The position numbers were made by a program, and so were the translations under genes. This document shows positions 34,278 to 43,241 of a DNA stretch of 64,000 bases, one piece after another. The DNA is from CAXTKD01 sp964244885. Lineage in GTDB: Bacteria > Pseudomonadota > Alphaproteobacteria > Sphingomonadales > Sphingomonadaceae. Numbering within the stretch: the first letter of the stretch is position 1; the number at the start of each line of letters is the position of its first letter. Location of the stretch: assembly GCA_964244885.1 (NCBI GenBank), contig CAXTKD010000002.1, forward strand, positions 186,001-250,000, given 5' to 3'. The notes beneath the pieces are model-generated. The model did not search any database, was not told where the DNA came from, and saw only the letters and a list, made by a program, of their open reading frames with translations.

Positions 34278-34741
34278 CGTCCTTCCTCCTTCAGCGTCGC
34301 GATGAGCCCCGCCACCCCGGCGGTCACCAGCCGATAGGTCTCGTCAAAGCCCTCCGGCCCGCCCTGATAGGGGTCCGGCACATCGCCGACGCCCAGTTCC
34401 GGGGCATAGTCGAGCAGCCGCCCAAGCGTCGCGTTGGCGTCCGCCGGCCGCATCGCCTCGAGGTCGGCAAGGTTCATCGAATCCATTGCGACGACATGGT
34501 CGAAGGCATGGAAATCCTCGGGGCCCACCTGCCGCGCGCGGAGCCCGCCGATGTCGAGCCCGTTCTTCGCCGCCACCGCCTGCGCGCGCTTGTCCGGCGC
34601 ATGGCCGACATGCCAGTCGCCCGTCCCCGCCGAATCCACCTCGATATCGATCCCGGCGCGCGCCGCCTCGTCGCGTAGAACACCCTCGGCGAGCGGCGAC
34701 CGGCAGATATTGCCAAGGCAGACGAACAGCACCGACGCCAT
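34262..34741 (-). CDS. low-molecular-weight protein tyrosine phosphatase
   Basis: A 159-residue phosphatase. VLFVCLGNICRSPLAEGVLR is the CX5R P-loop, and DVPDPYQGGPEGF carries the general acid Asp. Family members dephosphorylate Tyr or act in exopolysaccharide control. Its stop lies inside the start of the FAD monooxygenase (16-bp overlap). It is divergent from the MFS gene. Confidence 0.93.
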   Translation of the reverse strand: MASVLFVCLGNICRSPLAEGVLRDEAARAGIDIEVDSAGTGDWHVGHAPDKRAQAVAAKNGLDIGGLRARQVGPEDFHAFDHVVAMDSMNLADLEAMRPADANATLGRLLDYAPELGVGDVPDPYQGGPEGFDETYRLVTAGVAGLIATLKEEGRWRAS

Positions 34742-34817
34742 TTTGATTAGCTTTCCGTAATCTTCGCCGCCGTGATAGCCCTCTCGCCAACGAAGCGGCA
34801 ACCTGGGGAGGGATTGC

Positions 34818-36410
34818 TTGGAGGTCACGGAAACGACGCGGAGCCGCATCGGCGTCTACGCCTGGTACGCGCTCGGCGTTCTGATGCTGGTCTACGTCGT
34901 CAATTTCATCGACCGCCAGATCATTTCGATCCTCGCCGAGGACATCAAGCGCGACCTGAAGCTCGACGACGCTCAGATCGGCTTCCTCTACGGCACCGCC
35001 TTCGCGGTCTTCTACGCGCTGTTCGGCATCCCGATCGCCCGCCTCGCCGACAGCTGGCACCGCGGCAAGCTGATGGCGATCGGCCTTGGCATCTGGTCGT
35101 CGATGACAGCACTTTCGGGGTTTGCCAGCTCCTACGGCCAGCTCGCCACCGCGCGCATCGGCGTCGGCATCGGCGAGGCAAGCGCCTCCCCTTGCGCCTA
35201 TTCGATGATCTCCGACTATTTCCCGGCCCGCCGCCGCGCCACCGCGATGTCGATCTATTCGGCGGGCCTCTACATCGGCGGCGGCCTCAGCCTGCCGATC
35301 GGCGGGCTCGTCCTCGGCGGCTGGAACGCCGCTTATCCCGGCGGTGGCCCCCTGGGGCTCGTCGGCTGGCAGGCCGCGTTCATCGCGGTCGGCCTTCCCG
35401 GCCTGCTGCTGGCGCTCTGGGTGCTGACGCTTCGCGAGCCGCTCCGCGGCGCGATCGATGGCCTGCACCAGCCGATCGATACCAGCGGCGCGTGGCGCCG
35501 GTTCGGCACCGAGCTGTTCGCCATCCTGCCGCCGCTGACGCTGATTTCGGTCGCTCGGATGCGGGGCGCGCTCGTCCCGAACCTCGTCGCGCTCGCCGTG
35601 ACCATCGCGGTTGCCTGGGGCCTCATCCTCGTCACCGGCGACGCCGCGCAGTGGATCGCGCTTGGCATCGGCTTCTATTCCGTCTTCTCCTGGGTGCAGT
35701 CGCTTCGCCGCCGCGACGCGCCGGTATGGCGGCTGATCTGGGGAACGCCGGGCGTCGTCCTGTCGGTGTTCGGCTTCGGCAGCATCGCCTTCGTGTCCTA
35801 CGGCGTGTCCTTCTGGGCGCCGCCCTATGTCATCCGCACCTTCTACGGCGGCTCCGGAGCGCAGGGCATCTACTTCCCCAACCTGCCCGCCGCGACCGAG
35901 GTGGCGCTCATCCTCGGCCTCATCGCCGCCGTCGCGTCGGCAAGCGGGGTGATCGTCGGCGGCATCGTCTCGGACCGCTGGCGGGCGCGCGACCCGCGCG
36001 GCCGGGTGTTCGTCTGCATGGCGTCGATCCTGCTGTCGGCGCCGCTCGTCTGGATCGCCTTCGGCAGTGCGACGCTGGCGCGCGTCTACATGCTCCTGCC
36101 GTTCATCCAGTTCTTCGGCTCGGCCTGGGTCGGCGCCGCGGTCGCGACGCTTCAGGACGTCGTGCTGCCCCGCATGCGCGCCACCGCCGCCGCGACCTAC
36201 GTCCTCGGCACGACGATGTTCGGCCTGGCGCTCGGGCCTTATTTCAGCGGCAAGGTCGCGGCCGTGACAGGGTCGCTCCACGTCGGCGTCATGAGCCTCT
36301 ATCTCATGTCGCCGCTCACCCTGGTCGCCCTCTGGCTGTTCTCGCGCCGCATCGCGGAAATCGAAGCCACCAAGGTCACGCGTGCCGCCGCCGCTGGAGA
36401 AGTGATTTGA
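34818..36410 (+). CDS. MFS transporter (spinster-like)
   Basis: A 530-residue transporter starting at TTG 34818, with GGGGAGGG upstream. Helix 1 YALGVLMLVYVVNFIDRQI has the DRQ signature, and ARIGVGIGEASASPCAYSMI is the helix 5 motif. It is about 100 residues longer than most, with extra hydrophobic segments between helices 6 and 7 (LIWGTPGVVLSVFGFGSIAF). First gene of an MFS-SDR-GMC operon (stop/start TTGA overlap with the SDR at 36407), probably importing a compound that the next two enzymes oxidise. Confidence 0.9.
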   Translation: MEVTETTRSRIGVYAWYALGVLMLVYVVNFIDRQIISILAEDIKRDLKLDDAQIGFLYGTAFAVFYALFGIPIARLADSWHRGKLMAIGLGIWSSMTALSGFASSYGQLATARIGVGIGEASASPCAYSMISDYFPARRRATAMSIYSAGLYIGGGLSLPIGGLVLGGWNAAYPGGGPLGLVGWQAAFIAVGLPGLLLALWVLTLREPLRGAIDGLHQPIDTSGAWRRFGTELFAILPPLTLISVARMRGALVPNLVALAVTIAVAWGLILVTGDAAQWIALGIGFYSVFSWVQSLRRRDAPVWRLIWGTPGVVLSVFGFGSIAFVSYGVSFWAPPYVIRTFYGGSGAQGIYFPNLPAATEVALILGLIAAVASASGVIVGGIVSDRWRARDPRGRVFVCMASILLSAPLVWIAFGSATLARVYMLLPFIQFFGSAWVGAAVATLQDVVLPRMRATAAATYVLGTTMFGLALGPYFSGKVAAVTGSLHVGVMSLYLMSPLTLVALWLFSRRIAEIEATKVTRAAAAGEVI

Positions 36411-37183
36411 AGATCGAAGACCTGTTCTCGGTTTGCGGCAAGGTCGCGCTGGTCACCGGCGGCTCGCGCGGCATCGGCGAGATGATCGCCCGCGGCTATG
36501 TCGAGAATGGCGCGAAGGTCTACATCACCGCGCGCAACGCCGACGCCTGTCATGCGCTGGCCGCCGAACTCTCGCACTTCGGGGAATGCGTCGCCCTCCC
36601 CGCCGACCTGTCGCGGATGGACGAGATCGCGCGCCTCGCCGCCCTGTTCGAAGCGCGCGAGGACAGGCTCGACATCCTCGTCAACAATGCCGGCGCCAGC
36701 TGGGGCGCGACGTTCGACGATTTTCCGGAAAACGGCTGGGACAAGATCATGACCCTGAACGTCAAGTCGCCGTTCTTCCTGACGCAGCGGCTGGTGAAGC
36801 GCCTCGAAGCCGCCAGCACGGCCGACGACTACGCCCGCGTCATCAACATCGGCTCGATCGACGGCCTGCACGTTTCAGAAATCGAAACCTACAGCTACGC
36901 CGCCTCGAAGGCCGGCATCAATCACCTGACCCGGATGATGGCGAAGTTCCTCGCAACGCGGCACATCGCGGTCAACGGCATCGCGCCGGGCTATTTCCCG
37001 TCGAAGATGACCGCCGGCATCGACGAGGAGGCCGCTCGGCATACCCTGGAGACCACCCCGATGCGCCGCATGGGCCGCCCGGAGGACATGATGGGCATCG
37101 CGCTCTATCTCGCCTCGAAGGCGAGCGGCTTCACCTGCGGCGCCGTCATCCCTGTGGATGGCGGCTACGCGACGACGGCGTGA
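36407..37183 (+). CDS. SDR family oxidoreductase
   Basis: A 258-residue classical short-chain dehydrogenase. VALVTGGSRGIGEMIARGY binds NAD(P), ILVNNAGASWG is the NNAG motif, and the catalytic S-Y-K is spread over NIGSIDGLH and SYAASKAGINH. The C-terminal DGGYATT is typical. Starts at TTG 36407, overlapping the MFS stop by 4 bp. The GMC oxidoreductase follows after 2 bp. Confidence 0.92.
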   Translation: MKIEDLFSVCGKVALVTGGSRGIGEMIARGYVENGAKVYITARNADACHALAAELSHFGECVALPADLSRMDEIARLAALFEAREDRLDILVNNAGASWGATFDDFPENGWDKIMTLNVKSPFFLTQRLVKRLEAASTADDYARVINIGSIDGLHVSEIETYSYAASKAGINHLTRMMAKFLATRHIAVNGIAPGYFPSKMTAGIDEEAARHTLETTPMRRMGRPEDMMGIALYLASKASGFTCGAVIPVDGGYATTA

Positions 37184-37185
37184 CG

Positions 37186-38793
37186 ATGGGCGAGCCTTAC
37201 GACTTCATCATCGTCGGCGCCGGCTCCGCCGGCTGCGTCCTCGCCAACCGCCTGACCGCCGACGGCGTCACCCGCGTGCTGCTCCTGGAGGCGGGCGGCC
37301 GCGACAAGGGCGTGATGTTTAAGATGCCCGCCGGCATCGCGCAGATTCTGCCGCCCGAGAAGCAATCGCCCGCCAACTGGAACTACTGGACGACGCCGCA
37401 GCGCCATCTCAACAACCGAAGCCTCTACTGGCCGCGCGGCAAGACGCTCGGCGGCTCCTCGTCGATCAGCGGCATGGTCTATATCCGTGGAGACGCCTCG
37501 GACTACGACCATTGGGCGCAGCTCGGCTGCACCGGCTGGGGGTGGAACGACGTCCTTCCCTATTTCCGCCGCTCCGAATCCTCCGAGCGCGGCGCCTGCG
37601 AGCGGCACGGCGGCGATGGCCCGCTCAACACCTCTTCGCGCGTCCTCAAGCATCCGCTGGTCGACGCCTTCATCGCCGCCGCCGCCGAGACCGGAATTCC
37701 CACCAACAGCGACTTCAACGGGCCGACGCTCGAAGGCGCCGGCGTCTACGATTCGACGACCAAGGGCGGCTGCCGCTGGTCGGCGGCGCGCGCCTATCTG
37801 GATGAGGCGGCGAAACGCCCCAACCTCACCGTCCGCACCGGCCTCCTCGTCGAGCGCGTCACCTTCGACGGCAAGCGCGCCACCGGCGTCCAGCTCGTCG
37901 GCGGCGAGCGCATCGCGGCGCGCGAGGTCATCCTGAGCGGCGGCGCCGTCAACTCGCCCCAGCTCCTGATGCTCTCCGGCATCGGCCCCGCCGGGCATCT
38001 GCGCGATCACGGCATCGCCGTCGTCCACGATGCGCCCGCCGTCGGCGGCAACCTGCAGGACCATCTCGACGTCATCCTGCAATGGCGCTGCACCCAGCCC
38101 GTCACCCACAACGCGCAGGCCGCGACGCTCCGCAAGCTCGGCACGCTCCTTCACTGGATGATTCGCAAGGACGGCCCCGGCGCTTATATCCCGACCCCCG
38201 CCGGCGCCTTCTTCTCGACCCGCGAGGGCCTCGCCGCGCCCGACATCCAGATCCACTTCGTCGCCGCGCGCGTCGAGCCGCACGGACGCGGCGCGATGTC
38301 GCCGGAGCACGGCTTCCAGATGCATGTCTGCCAGCTCCGCCCGGAAAGCCGTGGCACCATCCGCCTGGCCTCGGCCGACCCGTCGGCGCACCCGCTGATC
38401 GATCCCGACTACCTCTCCGCCCCCGCCGACCTCGAAACCCTGCTCGCCGCCATCGCCGTCACCCGCAAGATCGCGAACGCCCCCGCGCTGGCCGCCTATC
38501 GCGGCCCCGAATATTGGCCCGGCGACGATGTCCAGGACCGCGAGACGACGGTCGCCGGGATCCGCGACTGGGCGGAGACGATTTACCACCCCGTCGGCAC
38601 GTGCCGCATGGGTGCCGACCCCGCCTCGGTGGCCGACCCGGCGCTCCGCGTGCGCGGCGTCGAGGGCCTGCGCGTCATCGACGCCTCGGTGATGCCGACG
38701 CTCATCTCGGGAAACACCAACGCCCCGACGATAATGATCGCCGAAAAGGCGAGCGACTTGATCCGGGGAACGCGCCTGGCTGCCAGCGCTTAG
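37186..38793 (+). CDS. GMC family oxidoreductase (choline dehydrogenase-like)
   Basis: A 535-residue FAD enzyme. FIIVGAGSAGCVLANRLTAD is the FAD motif, RGKTLGGSSSISGMVYIRG is GMC signature 1, GGAVNSPQLLMLSGIGP is signature 2, and YHPVGTCRMG with SGNTNAPTIMIAEKASD carry the catalytic His and Asn. These oxidise alcohols to aldehydes or ketones. The ATG at 37186 lies 2 bp after the SDR stop. Together with the MFS and SDR it suggests uptake and oxidation of an alcohol. Confidence 0.93.
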   Translation: MGEPYDFIIVGAGSAGCVLANRLTADGVTRVLLLEAGGRDKGVMFKMPAGIAQILPPEKQSPANWNYWTTPQRHLNNRSLYWPRGKTLGGSSSISGMVYIRGDASDYDHWAQLGCTGWGWNDVLPYFRRSESSERGACERHGGDGPLNTSSRVLKHPLVDAFIAAAAETGIPTNSDFNGPTLEGAGVYDSTTKGGCRWSAARAYLDEAAKRPNLTVRTGLLVERVTFDGKRATGVQLVGGERIAAREVILSGGAVNSPQLLMLSGIGPAGHLRDHGIAVVHDAPAVGGNLQDHLDVILQWRCTQPVTHNAQAATLRKLGTLLHWMIRKDGPGAYIPTPAGAFFSTREGLAAPDIQIHFVAARVEPHGRGAMSPEHGFQMHVCQLRPESRGTIRLASADPSAHPLIDPDYLSAPADLETLLAAIAVTRKIANAPALAAYRGPEYWPGDDVQDRETTVAGIRDWAETIYHPVGTCRMGADPASVADPALRVRGVEGLRVIDASVMPTLISGNTNAPTIMIAEKASDLIRGTRLAASA

Positions 38794-38824
38794 TCAAAAA
38801 CACCCCGTGCTGTATTACGAGCTC

Positions 38825-39466
38825 ATGCCGCCTCCTGCCCCGGAATGGATCGTCGCCCCGGGCCTCACGCCCTACGCTGAGGCGGTCGCGGCGATGGAGG
38901 CGCGCGCCGCCGCGATCCGTGACGCTGGCGCCCCCGAGCGCATCTGGCTCGTCGAGCACCCGCCGCTGTACACCGCCGGCACCAGCGCCACCGCCGGCGA
39001 CCTCGTCGACCCGACCCGCCTGCCCGTCTTCGCCAGCGGGCGCGGCGGCCAATACACCTACCACGGCCCCGGCCAGCGCGTCGGTTACGTCATGCTCGAT
39101 CTCGCCGCGCGCGGCCGCGACGTCCGCTGCTTCGTCGACGCGCTCGAACATTGGATCATCGACGCCCTGGCGAGCTATGGCGTCGAGGGTTTTCTCGCCC
39201 CCGGCCGCGTCGGTGTGTGGGTGAGCACTCCTTCCGGCGAGGCCAAGATCGCCGCGCTCGGCGTCCGCATCCGGCGCTGGGTGAGCTTCCACGGCGTCTC
39301 GATCAACGTGTCGCCGGATCTCGGAAATTATGCGGGAATCGTCCCCTGCGGCCTGCCGGATCATGCCGTCACCAGTCTCGCCGCGCTCGGCATCGGCACG
39401 ACGCTCGCCGAGCTCGACGAGCGTTTGCTCGCCGCGCTTCCGGCGTTTCTGAAGCGGCTTGGCTAG
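38825..39466 (+). CDS. lipB: lipoyl(octanoyl) transferase
   Basis: A 213-residue LipB that moves an octanoyl group from acyl carrier protein to lipoyl domains. RGGQYTYHGPGQRVGY is the family signature, GEAKIAALGVRIRRW contains the catalytic Lys and GIVPCGLPDHAVTSL the catalytic Cys. ATG at 38825 is chosen; GTG at 38807 adds six residues. The stop is adjacent to that of a convergent hypothetical gene. Confidence 0.95.
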   Translation: MPPPAPEWIVAPGLTPYAEAVAAMEARAAAIRDAGAPERIWLVEHPPLYTAGTSATAGDLVDPTRLPVFASGRGGQYTYHGPGQRVGYVMLDLAARGRDVRCFVDALEHWIIDALASYGVEGFLAPGRVGVWVSTPSGEAKIAALGVRIRRWVSFHGVSINVSPDLGNYAGIVPCGLPDHAVTSLAALGIGTTLAELDERLLAALPAFLKRLG

Positions 39467-39846
39467 GCGGCGCGCGCCAGCGACGGCCGGCTTCCCGCCG
39501 CCCGAACCGCAAGCATCGCCGCGACATCCTGCAGCGTCCCCTTCACGTCGCCGAGCGTGCCAAGCCGCGCTTCCGTCGCGTCCGTCCACTTCTCGGTGCG
39601 ATCGAGGCGCTCGACGATCTGCCGCAGCAGGTCATCCTGGCAGCTGAGCAGCGCGGTCAGCCGCGACGCGCGGCGCGCCGACAGCACGATCAGGTGCGCG
39701 ACAATGCATGAAGTCGCGAGCGCCAGCCCGAGCATCACCGACGCGAACGGGCTGAAGCCGACGCGCGGCGCCATGATCGTCAGCCCCGCCGCCGCCAGCG
39801 CGTAGCCGAGATACGCGAACAACCCGATGATCTTGCGCACGCCCAT
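39463..39846 (-). CDS. two-helix membrane protein with a coiled-coil tail
   Basis: A 127-residue protein. Two hydrophobic helices (LFAYLGYALAAAGLTIM and FASVMLGLALATSCIVAHLI) are followed by a charged helix (QDDLLRQIVERLDRTEKWTD) and an Ala-rich tail. The pattern resembles the N-terminal sensor part of cyclic di-GMP enzymes, but no catalytic domain follows; it may be a stand-alone protein or a truncated relative. The upstream 280-bp gap (39847-40126) holds no recognisable gene. Confidence 0.6.
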   Translation of the reverse strand: MGVRKIIGLFAYLGYALAAAGLTIMAPRVGFSPFASVMLGLALATSCIVAHLIVLSARRASRLTALLSCQDDLLRQIVERLDRTEKWTDATEARLGTLGDVKGTLQDVAAMLAVRAAGSRPSLARAA

Positions 39847-40126
39847 TCCTTTCGCGTGGTTTTTTCGCTTTCGAGCGTCGCCGACACGGATTAGGATATG
39901 GTTAACGCCGTCTTCCGTTGTCGGCGTCGGAAATTGCGGTAGAGTTCGTCGTTGCTTTTCGGCGTTAATATTTGGCTGGCCAAGACGCGCTCCGACTTCG
40001 GAGTTTCGTTGCTTGGCCGTCCACTGTAATCGCGCTTGAGGGGCGGACGATAAGCCGCTAAGGTCTAAAACGGTTTCAGGAACAGGCTGTCCAGAACCAT
40101 CGGGATAGAAAAAAAGGAGTCAGGAT

Positions 40127-40441
40127 ATGGGTGACATGATCAACAAGCTGAAGACGGCGTCGCTGGTTGCCGGCGCGGCGCTCCTCGTTGTGGCCTGCGG
40201 CCACAAGGACGAGGCTGCCACGACCGACACGACGACGACCACGACCGAGGCTGCTCCGGCCGACGCCACGGCGACCGACGCCACCACGACCACCGACACG
40301 ACGTCGATGGACGCGGCCGCTGGCGCCGACGCCGCCGCTCCGGCGACCACCGACGCGACGGCTGCTCCGGCCGACGCTGCCGCTCCGGCCGCCGACGCCA
40401 CCACGACGACGACGACCACGACCGACACGACCAAGAAGTAA
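40127..40441 (+). CDS. Thr/Ala-rich small lipoprotein
   Basis: A 104-residue lipoprotein. The signal peptide TASLVAGAALLVVACG ends in a lipobox Cys. The mature part is almost wholly Thr, Asp and Ala (TDTTTTTTEAAPADATATDA, with an ATTDATAAPADAAAPAADAT repeat) and ends in a Thr run then KK. It looks like a flexible surface spacer. AAGGAG (40114-40119) precedes the ATG. The nearby OmpA-like protein ends in a comparable Thr run. Confidence 0.75.
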   Translation: MGDMINKLKTASLVAGAALLVVACGHKDEAATTDTTTTTTEAAPADATATDATTTTDTTSMDAAAGADAAAPATTDATAAPADAAAPAADATTTTTTTTDTTKK

Positions 40442-40478
40442 GCTTCTTCGTTTCGGTTCGTCTTCGGACGGAAATGGG

Positions 40479-40511
40479 AAGGGCCGCTGGAAACAGCGGC
40501 CCTTTTCTTTT
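40479..40511 (+). terminator. Rho-independent terminator after the Thr-rich lipoprotein
   Basis: AAGGGCCGCTG-GAAA-CAGCGGCCCTT is a perfect 11-bp stem followed by TTTCTTTTTT. Confidence 0.9.
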
Positions 40512-40575
40512 TTGAGAGTTTGCGTCCCCGCGCCCCGCCCGGCAAAGAGGCCTCAGGACAATTCGGGAGATCGCG

Positions 40576-40872
40576 ATGAGCCTCGACAGCATCACCACCG
40601 CAATGCGCGACCGCGTCGGCGCGGGCGGCAGCCTCGGCAAGTCGGTGAAGTTCGACTTCGGCGACGGCGTCGTGCGGGTCGACGACAGCTCGAGCCCGGC
40701 GGTGGTCGACAATCAGGACGTGCCGACCGACTGCACCGTCCGCGTCTCGATGTCCGACTTCGAGGATATCGCCGCCGGCAAGACCAACCCGCAGATGGCG
40801 TTCATGATGGGCAAATTGAAGGTCGACGGCGACATGTCGGTCGCGCTGAAGCTCGGCAGCATCCTCGGCTAG
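40576..40872 (+). CDS. SCP2 sterol-binding domain protein
   Basis: A 98-residue stand-alone SCP2 domain: VKFDFGDGVVRVDDSSSPAV followed by CTVRVSMSDFEDIAAGKTNP, then AFMMGKLKVDGDMSVALKLG. SCP2 folds bind acyl-CoA or hydrophobic ligands. It is preceded by a spacer after the lipoprotein terminator and has its own ribosome site (TTCGGGAGA). Confidence 0.9.
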   Translation: MSLDSITTAMRDRVGAGGSLGKSVKFDFGDGVVRVDDSSSPAVVDNQDVPTDCTVRVSMSDFEDIAAGKTNPQMAFMMGKLKVDGDMSVALKLGSILG

Positions 40873-40952
40873 AAGACCTGTTCCGGTCGTTCAGCGGCCG
40901 GTCATCGTCGCCGTCGCAGTGACGGCGGGCCGGGCGAAAACGGGAGTAGCGT

Positions 40953-41561
40953 ATGCGTGCATCGATCGGGCGGGCCGCGCTGGCCATCGCCCTTGTCCCG
41001 GCCGCCGCCGGCGCCGCGGTTCCCGGGCGCTTCTATATCCCCCCCGTCGTCGCGATGCGCGACATGACGCCCGCCGAGGATAACGCCAACCGCGTCTGGA
41101 ACCTTCGCGCCGCGCTCAACGTCGCGGCGCTCCAATGCCAGTTCTCGCCGTTCTTGCGGACCGTCGGCCTCTACAACGACGTGATCAAGCACCACGCGCG
41201 CGAGCTCGAGGCGGCGCGCGCCACCATGGCGGCGCACTTCAAGCGTCTCGACGGGGCGACCGCCGCGCGGAATACCTTCGACCAATATACGACGCGGACC
41301 TACAACAGCTATTCGACGCTCGACGCCCAGATCGCCTTCTGCGAGACCGCCGCGATGGCCGGACGCTGGATGCTGACGGCGCCGAAAGGCGGCTTCGGCG
41401 CCATGGCCGCCCGGCAACTGCCCGAGGTCCGCGCCAGCCTGTCGCCGCAGGAGGACCCGAAGACCCGCCTGGTCCTTGCCTGGGCGACCGTGCCCGAGTT
41501 CGTGAACCCCTGCCTCGACAAGAAACGCAAGCCGATCAAGCGCTGCCTCGAGAAGCCGTAG
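40953..41561 (+). CDS. secreted hypothetical protein
   Basis: A 202-residue protein with a signal peptide (ALAIALVPAAAGAAVPG). Four Cys residues (QCQFSP, FCETAAM, NPCLDKKRK, KRCLEKP) could form two disulfides. A helical central region (NAALNVAALQCQ-like, HHARELEAARATMAAHFKRL) is visible. I do not recognise a family with a known role. The 41562-41796 gap beyond it contains no gene. Confidence 0.7.
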   Translation: MRASIGRAALAIALVPAAAGAAVPGRFYIPPVVAMRDMTPAEDNANRVWNLRAALNVAALQCQFSPFLRTVGLYNDVIKHHARELEAARATMAAHFKRLDGATAARNTFDQYTTRTYNSYSTLDAQIAFCETAAMAGRWMLTAPKGGFGAMAARQLPEVRASLSPQEDPKTRLVLAWATVPEFVNPCLDKKRKPIKRCLEKP

Positions 41562-41796
41562 CTATCCGCCTCGCCTGAAGTACCCAAACCCCCGCTGGGT
41601 TCAGTTGTTCAGCCGCCTTGCAATGGCCGACCCTGCCCCTTCCCATCGAAGAGGAGGGACGCCCTTCTTGCAACGCGCAGCCTGGTCCCTCCCTCGATGG
41701 GGGGAATTAGGTGGGAGTGACGCCGCCGGGCGCTAGTGCAAACCTTCGGATCCCGGACGATGCGCCCGCCAACCCGGTGCCGTTCCCCCAATAGAA

Positions 41797-41824
41797 GAAG
41801 GGCCGCCCTCGCGGGCGGCCCTTC
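41797..41824 (-). terminator. terminator of the OmpA-like gene
   Basis: GAAGGGCCGCCC-TCGC-GGGCGGCCCTTC is a perfect 12-bp stem. On the minus strand it is followed by TTCTATTG, a weak U-tract. It lies 24 bp beyond the stop of the OmpA-like gene. Confidence 0.8.
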
Positions 41825-41848
41825 CAGTCTCTGCGATGAACCCGAAGC

Positions 41849-43093
41849 TTACTTCGGGGTCGTCGTGGTCGTGGTCGTGGTCGTCGTGGTCGAGTCGGCC
41901 GGAGCCGCCGTTGACGTGTCGGACGAGGTGCTCGTCGAGGTCGCCATCGACGAGTCGCCCGAGCTCATGCCCGAACCACCCGCGAAGTTGATCTCCACGC
42001 GCCGGTTCTGCGGCTCGCGGACACCGTCGGCGGTTTCGACCAGCGGACGGCTCTCGCCGAAGCCCTCGGTCGCGATGACACCGTTCGGAACGCCCTTGCC
42101 AACCAGATAGTCCTTAACCGAAGCCGCGCGGCGGTTCGACAGGCCCACGTTGTACTCGTCCGAGCCGGACTTGTCGGCGTGACCCGCGAGGGTGACGCTG
42201 GCTTGGCCGGTCGCCGCATACTGCTCGGCGGCACGATCGAGGATGGCCGACGCTTCCGGCGTGATCACCGACTTGTCCCAGTCGAAGAACACGATGAACG
42301 GACCCGGAGCCGGCGGAGGCGGAGGCGGCGGGGGAGGCGGCGGGGGAGGCGGAGGCGGAGGCGGCGGAGGGGGAGGCGGCGGAGCCGCGACCTCGCCGAA
42401 GTTGAACGTCACCGTCGCCAGCAAGCTATGCGTACGGAATTCGTTCAAGCGATAATCCGCCCCGCCAACCGAAGTGAAGCCCAGGTTCGGAACGTTGAAG
42501 AAACGGTACCGCAAACCGATATCAACATTGTTGGTCAGTGATTTGCTAACACCTGCAATGACCTGCCAAGCCAAATGACTATCGCTGTCGTCGAGGAAGG
42601 TGGCACCGCCCGAGGTCAGGCTGGCATCTGCCGCCTTGACCCTCGCGACGCCAATGCCACTGCCGACATATCCGGTCCAAGTGGCATCCTCATTGCGGAA
42701 ATTGAACAAGCCGTTCAGCATGACGCTGAATGCGCTATCTGTTCCGGTTCCACCACCGAAGTTGCCCGAAGTGACAGCGCCGGGAAGGCCCGCCGCGAGC
42801 GGCACGCCATCAACACGATACCCACTGACCTTAGCGCGCTTGTAGCCGACCTCTACCTCTACCGAGGTAATGCCGAAATCGTAGCCAACAACGGCATCGA
42901 CGTCGAAGCCAGTCTTGTGGTCGGCCTGGATCGCATTGTTAGCGGAAACGCCGCCAGCACCAATATCGTACTTGAGGTCTTCGACCAGCAATGCGCCGCC
43001 GGCGCCGCCGACATACCATTGGCCTTCGCGTGCGAAGGCCGGCCCTGCGAGCGCGGTGGTCGCCAGCGCCATGGCAACGGCAATTTTCCGCAT
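41849..43093 (-). CDS. OmpA-like porin with polyproline hinge
   Basis: A 414-residue outer-membrane protein. It has a signal peptide ending PAFAREG, an eight-strand beta-barrel with aromatic strands (EGQWYVGGAGGALL, SDSHLAWQVIAGVS, NVDIGLRYRFF), and a hinge of some two dozen consecutive Pro (about residues 245-268). The C-terminal OmpA domain (FFDWDKSVITPEASAILDRA and GHADKSGSDEYNVGLSNRRA, then QNRRVEINF) anchors to peptidoglycan. The end is a Ser/Thr tract with a run of Thr then PK. ATG at 43093 is chosen for its signal peptide. Confidence 0.94.
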   Translation of the reverse strand: MRKIAVAMALATTALAGPAFAREGQWYVGGAGGALLVEDLKYDIGAGGVSANNAIQADHKTGFDVDAVVGYDFGITSVEVEVGYKRAKVSGYRVDGVPLAAGLPGAVTSGNFGGGTGTDSAFSVMLNGLFNFRNEDATWTGYVGSGIGVARVKAADASLTSGGATFLDDSDSHLAWQVIAGVSKSLTNNVDIGLRYRFFNVPNLGFTSVGGADYRLNEFRTHSLLATVTFNFGEVAAPPPPPPPPPPPPPPPPPPPPPPPPAPGPFIVFFDWDKSVITPEASAILDRAAEQYAATGQASVTLAGHADKSGSDEYNVGLSNRRAASVKDYLVGKGVPNGVIATEGFGESRPLVETADGVREPQNRRVEINFAGGSGMSSGDSSMATSTSTSSDTSTAAPADSTTTTTTTTTTTPK

Positions 43094-43117
43094 AGTAATC
43101 CCCTTCTTCGGTTTCAC

Positions 43118-43131
43118 GTCTCTCACGAGAC
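43118..43131. other. small hairpin in the leader of the OmpA-like gene
   Basis: GTCTC-TCAC-GAGAC is a 5-bp stem about 25 bp upstream of the OmpA-like ATG. It may affect mRNA stability of this abundant porin, but this is unproven. Confidence 0.3.
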
Positions 43132-43241
43132 TGCCTAAACGATCTATCTCAGCGATTATACCCGTGCAAGCGAACCTTTACGGCCGTTATGAACACGTTG
43201 TTGCAAAAATACCGCACGAAACGAGCAAGTAACGACTTTCG

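Noticed and set aside
34344..36281. A 645-residue minus-strand frame over the MFS transporter
   Set aside because: Charged antisense shadow; the plus strand has clear membrane helices and family motifs.
39847..40126. Possible small gene in the 280-bp gap before the Thr-rich lipoprotein
   Set aside because: No convincing start, ribosome site or coding pattern was seen; the gap probably holds promoter sequence only.
42192..42455. Gly-rich open frame (polyGly) on the plus strand
   Set aside because: It is the antisense of the polyproline hinge of the OmpA-like porin.
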